NCBI GenBank assembly: GCA_964652755.1
Contig: CAZZBP010000011.1
Location: forward strand, 1 to 38,032
DNA length: 38,032 nucleotides
Source: UBA11795 sp964652755
GTDB taxonomy: Bacteria; Chloroflexota; Dehalococcoidia; Lucifugimonadales; UBA826
Direction of reading: 5' to 3'
Shown: positions 8,923 through 16,227 of the stretch, piece after piece
How positions within the stretch are numbered: position 1 is the first letter of the stretch
How the letters are laid out: the number at the start of each line of letters is the position of its first letter
Notes under the pieces: model-generated
What the model saw: the letters and a program-made list of their open reading frames with translations, nothing else
Databases searched by the model: none
What the model was told of the DNA's origin: nothing
Translations under genes and position numbers: made by a program

Positions 8923-9401
8923 TATGACATAAGAGATTATCTAGATGTTTCATTCGGGTCTGAATTGGTGCAGATAAAAGCCCGAAATGATGCCGATATT
9001 TGACTACGTGTGGAGACTTTCCGAAAAAAACCTCTAACTACAATCGAGATTGGGTCAAGTGCGGGTCTAAATTTGTTTTGGGATCATTACAAATAGACCT
9101 ATTCGGATGGAAGCCAGTATGGGGACCCCAGATTCGGGGTTTCACTGACTTTTAATTTAAAGGTAGCACGAGACCTATCATCTCGGGAGAATCAAATAGC
9201 GTATTGTATCGATCCGGGATAGATCTTAGCCCGATAGACCTGATGGATGCGGAAGAATCATCACGGCTACAGGTATTGGTGTGGCCGGAAAGAGGCGATG
9301 AAGAGAGAAGCCTTGCAAAAGCGTTCACGATTGCACACCTGAACCTTCACAAATTCGATTTGCACGAGGGTTATAGCTACTTAACTTTTGGCACATTTTA
9401 G
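8923..9401 (+). pseudogene. Decayed DUF2332-family gene
   Basis: The 595-bp gap between the acyltransferase and enolase-type genes holds remnants of a DUF2332 protein (usually about 330-360 aa). In one frame (codons in phase with 9034) it reads ELVQIKARND, then a TGA at 9001-9003, then PLTTIEIGSSAGLNLFWDHY, the family hallmark (E-x-G-x-SAGLNL-x-x-D-x-Y), then a TAG at 9094-9096, then YSDGSQYGDPRFGVSL. After about 9150 homology shifts to the frame in phase with 9204: LYRSGIDLSPIDLMDAEES, then LQVLVWPERGDEERSL and AKAFTIAH, matching the family C-terminal region (GlDlnPlD then LVWPE). No start codon, two stops and one frameshift make it non-functional. The end abuts the ribosome binding site of the next gene. 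Confidence 0.8.
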
Positions 9402-9417
9402 AAAAATCGGAGGAAAT

Positions 9418-10629
9418 ATGAAGATAAGCAATATAGAAACGTTCATAGTTGACGCGGGATGGCGCCCCTGGGTGTTCGTCAAGGTCGATACTGATGAAGG
9501 AGTGACAGGATGGGGCGAATGTAGCGACGGGAAGTCGCCTCATGGTATAGAGGGGCTCATTAGGGATCTTAAGCCAGTTCTTCTAGGAAAAGACCCCAGG
9601 GCATTTGAAATGCGATTCAATGAGATGGCGATAAATACTCGTCAGAGTAGGGGAGGAATAGCGGCCAAGGCTCTAGCGGGGCTTGACTGCGCATTTATTG
9701 ACATCAAGGCCAAGTCGCTCGATATATCTGTCGCTGAACTATTCGGGGGTCCTACTAGAGACAGAGTTCGAGTTTACTGGTCGCATTGCGGATCAAGCCG
9801 GATCCGTCACGCCGATATCCTTGGGACACCGCCAATAGAAACCTGGCAAGATGTAAGTGATTTGGGAAAAGAGGTGAAGAGCAGAGGATTCACTGCTTTG
9901 AAGACCAATGTTCTTTTACCTGGGGAAGGGGCTACCTTTGGGGGAGGGTCCTTCGGTGGTGCCGGTACCACCGATCAGGTAGCGCCAAAGTGGCTCATTC
10001 CACATATCGAAACGCTGATCGGGACCTTTAGGGATGCGGTGGGTGATGAGATAGATGTTAATCTGGATTTAAACTTTCATTTCAAAACGGAAAGCTGTCT
10101 GCGAATAGCTAAGGTACTTGAACAATTCGATATGCTTTGGCTGGAGATAGATATGTACGATCCCCACAGCCTGAGGCAAATAAAAGAATCAACCACTACT
10201 AGAATTTGTACGGGCGAGAATCTCTTTTATATGGATCAGTACCTTCCCTACTTTGAGAATCATTCAGCTGATATTTTTATGATCGATGTTCCTTGGAACG
10301 GATTTAGCCAATCTAAGAAGATAGGGGATCTAGCTGAAGTTTTTCAACATAACGTGGCCCCTCACAACTATTACAGTCATCTGTCCAGTTTCGTAAGTGC
10401 GTCTCTCTGCGCCTGTCTCCCTAACGTTCGGATTATGGAGATAGATATTGACGATGTGCCATGGAAAGACGATTTGACCACTAGTGTTCCGCAGATTGTA
10501 GACGGATATATGACAGTTCCTGCAGGACCGGGCTGGGGAGCGGATATCAACGAGGAAGTTGCTCGCGAACACCCCTGGGATGAAAATAAAGTTATGACGG
10601 TTGCTTCTCATGGTTACAAGGTTATATGA
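9418..10629 (+). CDS. Mandelate racemase/muconate lactonizing enzyme family protein (enolase superfamily)
   Basis: A 403-residue member of the enolase superfamily, which abstracts the proton alpha to a carboxylate using Mg2+; most such genes act on sugar acids as dehydratases or cycloisomerases. The N-terminal capping domain includes VTGWGECSDG. The barrel carries FTALKTNVLL with K162 as the probable strand-2 base, although N164 replaces the second Lys of the classic KxK. Probable metal ligands are D217 (NLDLNFH), E243 (WLEID) and E267 (CTGEN); D290 and H316 (VAPHNYYSH) would form the catalytic His-Asp pair. The frame is open further upstream to 9388, but ATG 9418 has GGAGGAAAT immediately ahead and begins the family-like MKISNIETF, so I start there. 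An MFS gene follows after 51 bp and is probably co-transcribed. A galactonate- or galactarate-type substrate is possible but unproven. Confidence 0.9.
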   Translation: MKISNIETFIVDAGWRPWVFVKVDTDEGVTGWGECSDGKSPHGIEGLIRDLKPVLLGKDPRAFEMRFNEMAINTRQSRGGIAAKALAGLDCAFIDIKAKSLDISVAELFGGPTRDRVRVYWSHCGSSRIRHADILGTPPIETWQDVSDLGKEVKSRGFTALKTNVLLPGEGATFGGGSFGGAGTTDQVAPKWLIPHIETLIGTFRDAVGDEIDVNLDLNFHFKTESCLRIAKVLEQFDMLWLEIDMYDPHSLRQIKESTTTRICTGENLFYMDQYLPYFENHSADIFMIDVPWNGFSQSKKIGDLAEVFQHNVAPHNYYSHLSSFVSASLCACLPNVRIMEIDIDDVPWKDDLTTSVPQIVDGYMTVPAGPGWGADINEEVAREHPWDENKVMTVASHGYKVI

Positions 10630-10680
10630 GAGGCCGTGGGGCAGTTGCGTAAATTAGCAGATCTTAGTTTTACCTAAATT

Positions 10681-11949
10681 ATGGGGCGTCAATTGTCACA
10701 TCACGAGTCTTCCCACGCGATGGGTCATGTTCCCGAAGCAGGCCGGTACAGGTGGGTTGTATTCGGCATGTTTGTGACTTGCAATACGTCAGGATTTCTC
10801 ATAGCAAATACGATTGGAATTCTCTTGCCTGCTATCTCACAGGATATTGGCATATCACCCATGGAGCAAGGAATGCTCAGTTCAGCGCCTTTCTGGGCCA
10901 ACCTTACTTTGATGGTGCTTATTAGTTGGTGGACATCGCGGTACCCTCCGAAAATTCTAGTTACGATGACGATGGTTCTGGGCGCTTTGAGCCTTTTCAT
11001 TCAGGGCTGGGGTCCTGCTTTTGTGTGGCTTATGCTTGGTCGTCTTGCTTTCGGCGTGACGATGATAGCTCGTGAGCCAGCTCGGTCCCTCTTGATCCGG
11101 CAATGGTTGCCTCAACGTGAAGTGAATATAGCGGGGGGAGTATCCAATTTATTCTTTGGTGTGATCGTCAGCGGGGGACTACTCCTGACTCCTGTATTAC
11201 TGAGAGTCTATGGTGGCGACTGGAGGGCGGTGATGAATACTTTCGGGGTGGTCTTTATTGTCCTAGGGGTTACATGGGTCTTGATGGGTAAAGAGCGGGA
11301 ATTGGAGGTCGCGCGATCGGAGACTACGGTTGGGGTGGGAGACTCCAACGCAGAGGGGTCAATAGTTAAGCGGGCATTTGGTTTCCGTGAAGTCTGGGTT
11401 GCTGGTCTAGGATTTACAGGGGCATTGATGTCGTTTGCGTCATTTAATAGTTTCCTGCCGACCTTGGCGCTAGAGTCGTATGGTATTTCCCTTGGGGGGT
11501 CAGGATTGATAGCAGCACTGTATGTGTTGCCTGGAGGCTTTTCCGGAATTCTGGTCGGTTATCTGCTGAAAGGAACGGAAGGTAGAGCACCAGTGCTAGC
11601 CGTCGCTGGACTTGTAATAGCTGCAAGCTTCGCAGGTATGACTTTAACTGAGTCGTATCCTGTTTTGCTGGGATTAGCAGTTGCTAATGGATTGGCTTGG
11701 GGATTTTTCCCGATTTTGTATATGGTCCCATTTCATCTTGAGGGGATTCGGCCTCGCGAAATAGCGGTGGCGGTTGCTGTGGTCATGTCGATGGCCTCTC
11801 TGGGTTCGTCAGTCGGGCCCACTTTGACTGGATATTTGCAAGAGACTCAAGGAAGTTTGCAGGTCGCGTTGAGAATAATCTCCCTGTCTCCTCTGACGCT
11901 TGTGGTGGCGGCCGGGCTACTACATTCGGAGAATCAGAAAAAAGTGTAA
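10681..11949 (+). CDS. MFS transporter, 12-TM type
   Basis: A 422-residue major facilitator of the 12-helix size class, located in the cytoplasmic membrane. The first 20 residues are polar and His-rich, then helix 1 runs from WVVFGMFVTCNTSGFLIANT. The loop between helices 2 and 3 contains WWTSRYPPKIL, a divergent motif A. A polar central loop (about residues 205-235) separates the two six-helix halves. The gene follows the enolase-superfamily gene by 51 bp with the same orientation, so the likely role is moving that enzyme's sugar-acid-like substrate or product; this is inference from position. It is clearly different from the 14-helix transporters elsewhere in the window. The ATG at 10681 has no strong ribosome binding site, consistent with expression in the enolase-gene operon. 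Confidence 0.9.
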   Translation: MGRQLSHHESSHAMGHVPEAGRYRWVVFGMFVTCNTSGFLIANTIGILLPAISQDIGISPMEQGMLSSAPFWANLTLMVLISWWTSRYPPKILVTMTMVLGALSLFIQGWGPAFVWLMLGRLAFGVTMIAREPARSLLIRQWLPQREVNIAGGVSNLFFGVIVSGGLLLTPVLLRVYGGDWRAVMNTFGVVFIVLGVTWVLMGKERELEVARSETTVGVGDSNAEGSIVKRAFGFREVWVAGLGFTGALMSFASFNSFLPTLALESYGISLGGSGLIAALYVLPGGFSGILVGYLLKGTEGRAPVLAVAGLVIAASFAGMTLTESYPVLLGLAVANGLAWGFFPILYMVPFHLEGIRPREIAVAVAVVMSMASLGSSVGPTLTGYLQETQGSLQVALRIISLSPLTLVVAAGLLHSENQKKV

Positions 11950-11978
11950 ACAGAATAAGGAATGATCGGGCAGGAAGT

Positions 11979-12854
11979 CTATGGATTCACTAGGGTGGCG
12001 ATAAACTGTTTCATCATTTGGATTGCGACGTGAGATTCTGGCTGGGGTGTTCTAACAAAACTATGAGGCATTCCCTCGAACATTCGCAGATCAATGTTCC
12101 CACCTGCGGCGGAATATGTACTTGCGAATCTCTCAGGAATCTTGTCTGGTACATTTAAATCTTGGGTGCCATGAACAAGTAGTGCTGGGGGTAGAAATTC
12201 ATGCTCATCTTGATCCAGTAATAGTTGAGGGCTTCCCCGTCGCATAACTTCCTCATTCAGAAAGTAGCCTAGAGTGCCATGGATCAGGCTTTCTAGGCCC
12301 ATAGATTTCGCATGGAGATAACGCGCGTGGGAGTCTAATACTGGTGACACCCCTATGTAGTAATCGATGGATGCATCCAAATCAGGGTATTCGAAGAGTG
12401 GGTGAGTCGTAAATTTCTCATTATTTGGGTTGAGTGCATTTAACATCAGTGTGTGGCCACCACTTGATATTCCCAAAGCACCAAAAACAGAGGGATCACC
12501 ACGGTAATTAGCTGCGGCGGACTTCCACCACCTGATGGCATAGTTCACATCCTGAACTTGCGCAGGGTATGGATCTTGGGGAGCCGTTCGAAAGTCGACC
12601 GCCGCGACAACCATGCCGCTGGAGGCAAGAGATCGGTCTATATATTCTCCGTCGGACCTGTTGCCGGACTGCCAGGCACCTCCATGTATATCTAGGAATG
12701 CAGGGAATTTCTGCGCGCTTTTTATTGGATCAGGCCGGTATATCGTTGCAAGGAAGTCCCTTTCACCAGAGCCTCCTCGAATTGATAAATATGTAACGTC
12801 GACTGATGTTACAGCGTATAAGGTAGAAGGGTCGTAAATCGTAGATTGTGACAT
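11979..12854 (-). CDS. Alpha/beta hydrolase (BD-FAE/HSL-like esterase)
   Basis: A 291-residue serine hydrolase, expected to cleave carboxylic esters in the cytoplasm (no signal peptide). The oxyanion-hole motif HGGAW is at residues 57-61, the nucleophile elbow GISSG at 128-132 gives Ser130, the acid is probably Asp232 in HGTQDLNVP, and the base His264 in GMPHSF. The order and spacing fit the HSL/BD-FAE esterase group, whose length is usually 270-320 residues, so the protein looks complete. The ATG at 12854 has GGAGAGG 7 nt upstream. It is convergent with the 12-TM MFS gene, with 29 bp between stops, and stands alone on its strand. Substrate is unknown; feruloyl-, acyl- or lactone-ester cleavage would fit the catabolic surroundings. 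Confidence 0.9.
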   Translation of the reverse strand: MSQSTIYDPSTLYAVTSVDVTYLSIRGGSGERDFLATIYRPDPIKSAQKFPAFLDIHGGAWQSGNRSDGEYIDRSLASSGMVVAAVDFRTAPQDPYPAQVQDVNYAIRWWKSAAANYRGDPSVFGALGISSGGHTLMLNALNPNNEKFTTHPLFEYPDLDASIDYYIGVSPVLDSHARYLHAKSMGLESLIHGTLGYFLNEEVMRRGSPQLLLDQDEHEFLPPALLVHGTQDLNVPDKIPERFASTYSAAGGNIDLRMFEGMPHSFVRTPQPESHVAIQMMKQFIATLVNP

Positions 12855-13005
12855 CTTATAGGCCTCTCCAATTGTAAGAGAATCGATACTGATTTCTATT
12901 CTTAATGACTAAAGTATGGATAAACATCGAATATTAGAGTATCTTTTATTAGGCGGTCTGCCGAGTGTGGTAGACTTTGCGTCTTTAATTGAGTCGGTCA
13001 CCTAG

Positions 13006-13293
13006 ATGGATGACCCAGAAGTTTCGGAGTGGAAGAATCGCGTGAATATATATGTAGGCAATATTTCGTACAACACATCTGAGGATGACCTCAGAGACCT
13101 CTTCGCACGGTACGGCGAGGTCTCGGCTGTGCGAGTCATTACCGATAGGGACACCGGCAGATCCAAGGGATTTGGGTTTGTCGAGATGTCTGATGATACA
13201 CAGGCTAAGGAGGCCATCGGCGCTCTTGATAGCAACGACTTTATGGGTCGCGATATCAGAGTGAACGAAGCAAGGCCTCGCGAGCCGCGATAG
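13006..13293 (+). CDS. RRM-domain RNA-binding protein (cyanobacterial Rbp type)
   Basis: A small single-RRM protein that binds single-stranded RNA in the cytoplasm. RNP2 is IYVGNI (residues 15-20) and RNP1 KGFGFVEM (54-61), both with the aromatic residues that stack on RNA. The domain ends in the basic tail RVNEARPREPR. Bacterial one-RRM proteins of this type are common in Cyanobacteria and Chloroflexota and are often cold-responsive. Start choice is open: ATG 13006 has no ribosome binding site, while GTG 13042 would begin VNIYVGNI, as most relatives do, and has GGAAG 6 nt upstream; the true product may therefore be 83 residues. It stands alone. The following 286 bp to the amidohydrolase gene hold no credible gene, only a short hairpin at 13457-13473. 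Confidence 0.9.
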   Translation: MDDPEVSEWKNRVNIYVGNISYNTSEDDLRDLFARYGEVSAVRVITDRDTGRSKGFGFVEMSDDTQAKEAIGALDSNDFMGRDIRVNEARPREPR

Positions 13294-13579
13294 CTTTTTA
13301 GATCAGGCTGCCTCATGGTAGCTGTGACGAGACAGAGCGGTTTCCAGCTGAATCAAATTCGGGTAAAATTTTTGGCCGAATTGTAGGTGGATGACGTCTA
13401 AAGCAACAAGGGTTTATCCGGCACTGTGAACGATAGTTGCTAGCTTGGTCAATGTGGCAATAAGAGTTATTGCTGCCTGAAAAAAGCCTAGTTAAGCAAT
13501 TGCAGGCTACCCTGCGGCGGAGCGTCGTGCTTTTTCTTTGGGCCATTTCCTGCACAGGATCTGGTCGAAGGGAAGGCTT

Positions 13580-14608
13580 TTATTCTTCAGATACTTTGTA
13601 TATTCGCACAGCGTTCTTGTGAAACATTCCGGCTCGTTCCTGAAAAGAATAGTCGGACGACAGCCGTTTGAAGGCGTTGTACATCACGTGGTAGGAGAAT
13701 GACACTTTGTCGACTGGAAAGTTGCTCTCGAACATACACCTGTCCGGACCAAATTCTTCTATGCAGTAATTAAGGAAAGGAGACATGTCATCAGCCAGTT
13801 CCTGGGAGCCAACCGGTTTCTCTCTCAGATGCCAGTCAAAACCCATAATAGGCATCCCCATGCCTCCGAGTTTGACCACCACGTTAGGGCATTCAGCTAC
13901 CGCTGCAATACCCTCTTTCCATATCGAGATGGTATCTTTGCTATTCTCAGCATAGGGTCCTACCCTGATAAGCCCACCTATGTGGTTTAGTATGATAGTC
14001 AGACTAGGTACTGCCCTAGCCAATTCTGCGAGTTCAGGGAGTTGGTGATGATACATCCAAGCTTCAAAAGTCATCCCCATATCAGCCAATTCCTGAGCGC
14101 CGATCAGAAATTGTTCACCTTGCATCTGCCCTGGAACTCCAGCTGAGGATGCCGAGGTGAGCTCTGGATGCGGGTCCCATGTTAGTCTGTGCCTAATACC
14201 GCGAAACCTGTTTGGGCTTGCCGTTTGCAACGCCTCAAGAACGCGTTTGACCCCTTCACCTAGGTTCAGATCAGCAGATCCTACTATTCCGGCAGCTGCT
14301 CGAATATCACCGTATATACCGCTAGCGGAGGCTGCAGCGGTGCCTTGAACAAACTCTACTTCACCGACGGATCTCATCTCGAGAGCGCCTGAGCCTCTCA
14401 TCATGGATTCTGCTTCTATGAATACTGTCGAACGTACGTTATGGCCGGATCCAACATCCTCCAAAAGTTCGTCCAACAAGTATCGTTGATACGGTATTCG
14501 AGAAATTCTTCGGTCCCACAAATGGTGATGTGGATCACAGATCGGTAAATCGGGTTCCAATACATCTTCTGTCGTTTGTGCTAGCCAATCATTTGCGCCG
14601 TAAGGCAT
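13580..14608 (-). CDS. Amidohydrolase family 2 protein (lactonase-like metal hydrolase)
   Basis: A 342-residue TIM-barrel hydrolase of the amidohydrolase-2 group (PF04909), which covers lactonases such as L-fuconolactonase and LigI-type pyrone hydrolases and some decarboxylases. The metal-binding strand-1 motif is seen as ICDPHHHLWD near residue 24. Later strands carry RSTVFIEAES, RGIRHRLTWDPHPEL, FEAWMYHHQL, TIILNHIGG (strand-6 His), and CMFESNFPVD, whose aspartate is the usual catalytic residue near the C-terminus. The frame is open upstream to ATG 14653, but ATG 14608 has GGGAGG 6 nt ahead and is chosen. It is divergent from the sulfite-oxidase-fold molybdoenzyme across a 278-bp region with operator-like repeats, so both may be under one regulator. 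Likely cytoplasmic. Substrate unknown. Confidence 0.9.
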   Translation of the reverse strand: MPYGANDWLAQTTEDVLEPDLPICDPHHHLWDRRISRIPYQRYLLDELLEDVGSGHNVRSTVFIEAESMMRGSGALEMRSVGEVEFVQGTAAASASGIYGDIRAAAGIVGSADLNLGEGVKRVLEALQTASPNRFRGIRHRLTWDPHPELTSASSAGVPGQMQGEQFLIGAQELADMGMTFEAWMYHHQLPELAELARAVPSLTIILNHIGGLIRVGPYAENSKDTISIWKEGIAAVAECPNVVVKLGGMGMPIMGFDWHLREKPVGSQELADDMSPFLNYCIEEFGPDRCMFESNFPVDKVSFSYHVMYNAFKRLSSDYSFQERAGMFHKNAVRIYKVSEE

Positions 14609-14803
14609 TTCGTACCTCCCATATGATCGTGATACCTTCGACTGAAAAGTCATGCTGACTAATTTCGCAATCGACAGAATCTACGACTAATCTACCGTTT
14701 ACCGGGCCAATTCTAGCCTTAAATATAAACGAGTGCTTTTATGAACAAGGCCTTAATCGAGTTTTGGCGATTGCATATATTGAAAAAACCGATTGATTCT
14801 TCG

Positions 14804-14868
14804 GGTTGACTTGAAGTAAAGTCAACCTTGTGATTCGGGCTCGATTCTGGATCGTTTGGTTGTCAACC
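14804..14868. promoter_or_regulatory. Operator-like repeats of GGTTGAC/GTCAACC upstream of the molybdoenzyme gene
   Basis: GGTTGACTT (14804-14812) and AAGTCAACC (14819-14827) are perfect 9-bp inverted arms around a 6-bp spacer. A second palindrome, GGTTGTCAACC, lies at 14858-14868, ending 8 bp before the ribosome binding site. The GTCAACC half-site thus occurs three times within 65 bp between two divergent genes. This is the pattern of a dimeric transcription-factor site. The regulator is not identifiable in the window. Confidence 0.5.
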
Positions 14869-14886
14869 ACAATTAGGAGGCGGACG

Positions 14887-15996
14887 ATGTCTTGTACGTG
14901 TAGTAGGGCCGGGAGCCCTGAAAACGCCAAATCAAATCAGGAAACCCGGCCGAACATTAGAACCTTGAAGCCAGTCGATGAAGAGCCTATGATTGGTGAG
15001 ACGCCGGCTTCAGCACTCAGCTCTTGGCTTACACCGAACCCCCTCTTTTATATAAGAAACCATTTTCCCTTCCCCTCTGTGTCCGATCTATCTGAGTCAA
15101 CTTGGGAAATAGCCGTTGATGGTACAGTCTGCAACCCGTATGAACTTCGTTTTGGTGACCTACTTAATTTACCTAGACGTACACTCGCAGTGACGATGGA
15201 ATGCGCTGGTAATAACCGCAGGGACCTAGAGCCAACAGTTCCTGGAAACCAGTTTGATACTGGAGCTGTAAGCACAGCAGTATGGACTGGCGTATCTCTC
15301 GCCGATGTCTTGCATACTGCGGATCTAAACCCAGGGTCAGTGGAGATATTATTTGAAGGTGCAGACTCAGGAGAACCAGAACCAGGGAAAGAAATACAAC
15401 CATACTTGCGCAGTCTTCCCATAGAAGTTGCGATGCATCCAGACACCATAATCGCTTACGAGATGAATGGAGAGTCTTTGACAGTGGAGCACGGGGCACC
15501 AGTTCGATTAGTTGTACCTGGTTGGTATGGAATGGCTTCAGTGAAATGGTTACAGAGAATAACAGTTCTAACGAAACCATTTAAGGGGTACTTTCAGACT
15601 TATAAGTATGTTGTCCGGTATCAAGATGGCAATGAGCGCCCTGTTCGGGAGATGCAGGTTAAATCATTTATTTCGTCTCCGCGACACAAGTCGATATTAG
15701 AAGGAGAGGCGATTTGTTTGAGTGGATTCGCATGGTCGGGGAGGTCAGAGATAGAGCAAGTAGAACTGTCGGCCGATGGAGGCCTTAGCTGGGATAGTGT
15801 CGATCTCCTAGGGCCATCAACGGGGTATTCGTGGCAACAATGGAACTACAGGTGGGGCCCTGCGAAAAGAGGACATTACACAATCATATCTCGGGCACGA
15901 GATTCTCGGGGAAACTTACAACCTAGGAGATCGGTATGGAACGAGCTCGGGTACGAGGTAAATGGCACTACATCGTTGTGCTTGGATGTTCTTTGA
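14887..15996 (+). CDS. Sulfite-oxidase-fold molybdopterin-dependent oxidoreductase
   Basis: A 369-residue molybdenum enzyme of the sulfite oxidase family, able in principle to oxidise sulfite or reduce an oxidised substrate using Moco. The Moco domain holds MECAGNNRRDL, with Cys106 as the expected molybdenum ligand, then the family segment GAVSTAVWTGVSLADVL. The C-terminal Mo-co dimerisation domain runs from about MQVKSFISSP to the end and includes VELSADGGLSWDSVDL. No Tat or Sec signal is seen after the chosen start, so it is predicted cytoplasmic, unlike SorA- or MsrP-type enzymes; no heme domain is present. ATG 14887 has AGGAGG 6 nt upstream and is preferred over the GTG at 14830. Repeats at 14804-14868 probably control it. 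It is divergent from the amidohydrolase gene. True substrate not known. Confidence 0.9.
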   Translation: MSCTCSRAGSPENAKSNQETRPNIRTLKPVDEEPMIGETPASALSSWLTPNPLFYIRNHFPFPSVSDLSESTWEIAVDGTVCNPYELRFGDLLNLPRRTLAVTMECAGNNRRDLEPTVPGNQFDTGAVSTAVWTGVSLADVLHTADLNPGSVEILFEGADSGEPEPGKEIQPYLRSLPIEVAMHPDTIIAYEMNGESLTVEHGAPVRLVVPGWYGMASVKWLQRITVLTKPFKGYFQTYKYVVRYQDGNERPVREMQVKSFISSPRHKSILEGEAICLSGFAWSGRSEIEQVELSADGGLSWDSVDLLGPSTGYSWQQWNYRWGPAKRGHYTIISRARDSRGNLQPRRSVWNELGYEVNGTTSLCLDVL

Positions 15997-16161
15997 TTCT
16001 ATTGACAACAGTGTAAATAGGTTTCCAAAAATATTTTCAACCAAGTCAAAGATTAACCCCGAATGAAGACCTCTATTTTTGAGAGTCCCGAGCCGCACGT
16101 TGCCTACTGGATAGTGTGCGGTATATTTTCTTAAGGATTGTTAATTCAACTCGGCTTGATA

Positions 16162-16170
16162 TGCGATAAT
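16162..16170 (+). promoter_or_regulatory. Possible extended -10 element for the coiled-coil lipoprotein gene
   Basis: TGC followed by GATAAT forms an extended -10 pattern 58 bp before the ATG at 16228. No good -35 hexamer is present at 16-18 bp spacing. AAGGTGAG lies about 10 nt before the start codon. The remaining sequence from 15997 is AT-rich and shows no gene. Confidence 0.3.
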
Positions 16171-16227
16171 TAATTCTCGGTTTTACGTGAATTATTGATC
16201 CGTAATCCCAAAAGGTGAGTTACCTAT

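Noticed and set aside
9001..9003. In-frame TGA in the DUF2332 remnant as another selenocysteine codon
   Set aside because: The same remnant also has a TAG, a frameshift and no start codon, the codon does not sit on a conserved Cys, and no SECIS-like hairpin follows it.
13457..13473. GCAATAA-GAG-TTATTGC hairpin as the RRM gene terminator
   Set aside because: Stem is AT-rich, lies 160 bp after the stop and has no T-run on either strand.
13313..13555. 80-codon minus-strand frame between the RRM and amidohydrolase genes
   Set aside because: Composition is not protein-like (many Arg, Ser, Cys), there is no ribosome binding site and no family resemblance.
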